Source of the DNA: Dethiobacter sp.
GTDB taxonomy: Bacteria; Bacillota; Dethiobacteria; DTU022
DNA: 5,142 bases
Reading direction: 5' to 3'
NCBI GenBank assembly: GCA_018333405.1
Contig: JAGXSR010000029.1
Coordinates: 1-5,142, forward strand
Below are positions 4,630 to 5,142 of this stretch, one piece after another (position 1 is the stretch's first letter; each line of letters opens with the position of its first letter). Both the position numbers and the translations under genes were made by a program. The notes beneath the pieces were generated by a model. It did no database searches. It saw only the letters and a list, made by a program, of their open reading frames with translations, and had not been told where the DNA came from.

Positions 4630-5142
4630 ATGCCTGCATATACAGAACATATTATTGCTGATTGCCACTGCGATACGTTATGGCATTTTAATAATGACAG
4701 CTATCGCTTTACCAATCTTAATCCAGGGCAGCAGGTTGATCTTCCCCGTTTACTGGAGGGGAGAGTGCGTATTTTATTTTTTGCAATCTGTGTGGCCGCA
4801 GAAATTGCCAGGCCTTTTCACTTCCCGGAAGCTTTACGCTATATTGCCCTGTATTTAAGATGTCTGGCGGAAAACAGAAGTATAATGCACGGTATTGAAA
4901 CAGCGGCAGACCTGAACTTCTCAGGGAAAGACGGGTCTGTTGGCTGTCTGCTGGCGCTGGAAGGAGCAGAACCTCTCGCCGGAAGTCCGGAGCTTTTAGA
5001 TCTGTTTTATCAGGTGGGAGTTCGCTCCGTAGCCCTGACCTGGAACAAGCCCAACCGGTTTGCTTACAGTTGTGCGGAGAACTCCTCCCGTGGTGGCTTG
5101 CGCCGGGCCGGCCGGAAACTGATCGGCGCACTGGCCAAGAAG
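4630..5142 (+). CDS. Zinc-dependent dipeptidase, peptidase family M19 (5' part, runs off window)
   Basis: Family M19 (membrane or renal-type dipeptidases) holds amidohydrolase-fold enzymes with two zinc ions that cut dipeptides, some with D-amino acids. Only the first 171 residues are here; full members have roughly 310-400. The HxD zinc motif is ADCHCDTL at 10-17 (H13, D15). QVDLPRLLEG at 35-44 is typical of the family. The bridging glutamate is E111 in LALEGAEPL, and GVRSVALTWNKPNRFA at 130-145 matches the conserved LTWN region. The later histidine ligands lie beyond the edge. There is no signal peptide, so this is probably a cytoplasmic enzyme despite the family name. An in-frame stop at 4624-4626 fixes the ATG as the first possible start. 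No good Shine-Dalgarno is seen (only AGAG, 12 bases away). It lies just beyond the spoVS terminator, so it needs its own promoter or read-through. Confidence 0.92.
   Translation, partial: MPAYTEHIIADCHCDTLWHFNNDSYRFTNLNPGQQVDLPRLLEGRVRILFFAICVAAEIARPFHFPEALRYIALYLRCLAENRSIMHGIETAADLNFSGKDGSVGCLLALEGAEPLAGSPELLDLFYQVGVRSVALTWNKPNRFAYSCAENSSRGGLRRAGRKLIGALAKK

Noticed and set aside
4718..5131. 137-codon minus-strand frame and a 67-codon plus-strand frame over the dipeptidase
   Set aside because: The plus-strand frame from 4630 gives a clear M19 dipeptidase through to the window edge; the others are shadows.
1..5142. Mobile elements, CRISPR arrays, tRNA or rRNA genes, defence or biosynthetic clusters
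   Set aside because: No transposase, regularly spaced repeats, cloverleaf or rRNA-like sequence was seen; the gene content is conserved chromosomal core.

Overview
The window looks like core chromosome of an endospore-forming Firmicute (Bacillota), probably a Clostridia-type anaerobe of the Desulfotomaculum/Pelotomaculum/Syntrophomonas kind. The evidence is the gene order recA-recX-rny-(unknown)-spoVS-M19 dipeptidase, a full-length SpoVS, purine-rich Shine-Dalgarno sites, a LexA/DinR-type box before recA, and a candidate sigma-H promoter and Spo0A boxes in the sporulation half. The genus is inferred from protein style and synteny and was not tested. All genes read on the + strand.

Layout. 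Bases 1-119 hold the last codons of an upstream gene and the recA control region, with a candidate LexA operator. recA (120-1154) and recX (1154-1648) overlap by one base and form a DNA-repair pair: the recombinase and its modulator. A 251-bp gap follows. It carries a near-consensus sigma-A promoter (TTGACA-N17-TACAAT), an inverted repeat over its -35, a roughly 200-nt leader with several predicted hairpins, and a terminator-like hairpin before a strong ribosome site. It controls rny (1900-3435), the membrane-anchored endoribonuclease RNase Y.

After rny the theme becomes sporulation. A very good sigma-H promoter match (3462-3489) precedes a 172-codon gene (3526-4044) that I do not recognise. 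It sits where many relatives carry ymdB. The AT-rich 230-bp gap 4045-4274 has a perfect 0A box plus a degenerate second one, 10 bp apart, and short dyads. Next come spoVS (4275-4535), a strong intrinsic terminator (4572-4606), and the first 171 codons of a zinc-dependent M19 (membrane/renal-type) dipeptidase that runs off the right edge.

How it fits together: recA/recX serve DNA repair, RNase Y controls mRNA turnover and has its own regulated-looking promoter and leader, and the unknown gene with spoVS looks tied to the Spo0A/sigma-H entry into sporulation. No mobile element, CRISPR array, tRNA or rRNA was seen. I found no obvious new multi-gene system. The most promising undescribed elements are the rny leader RNA and the sigma-H-driven unknown gene.
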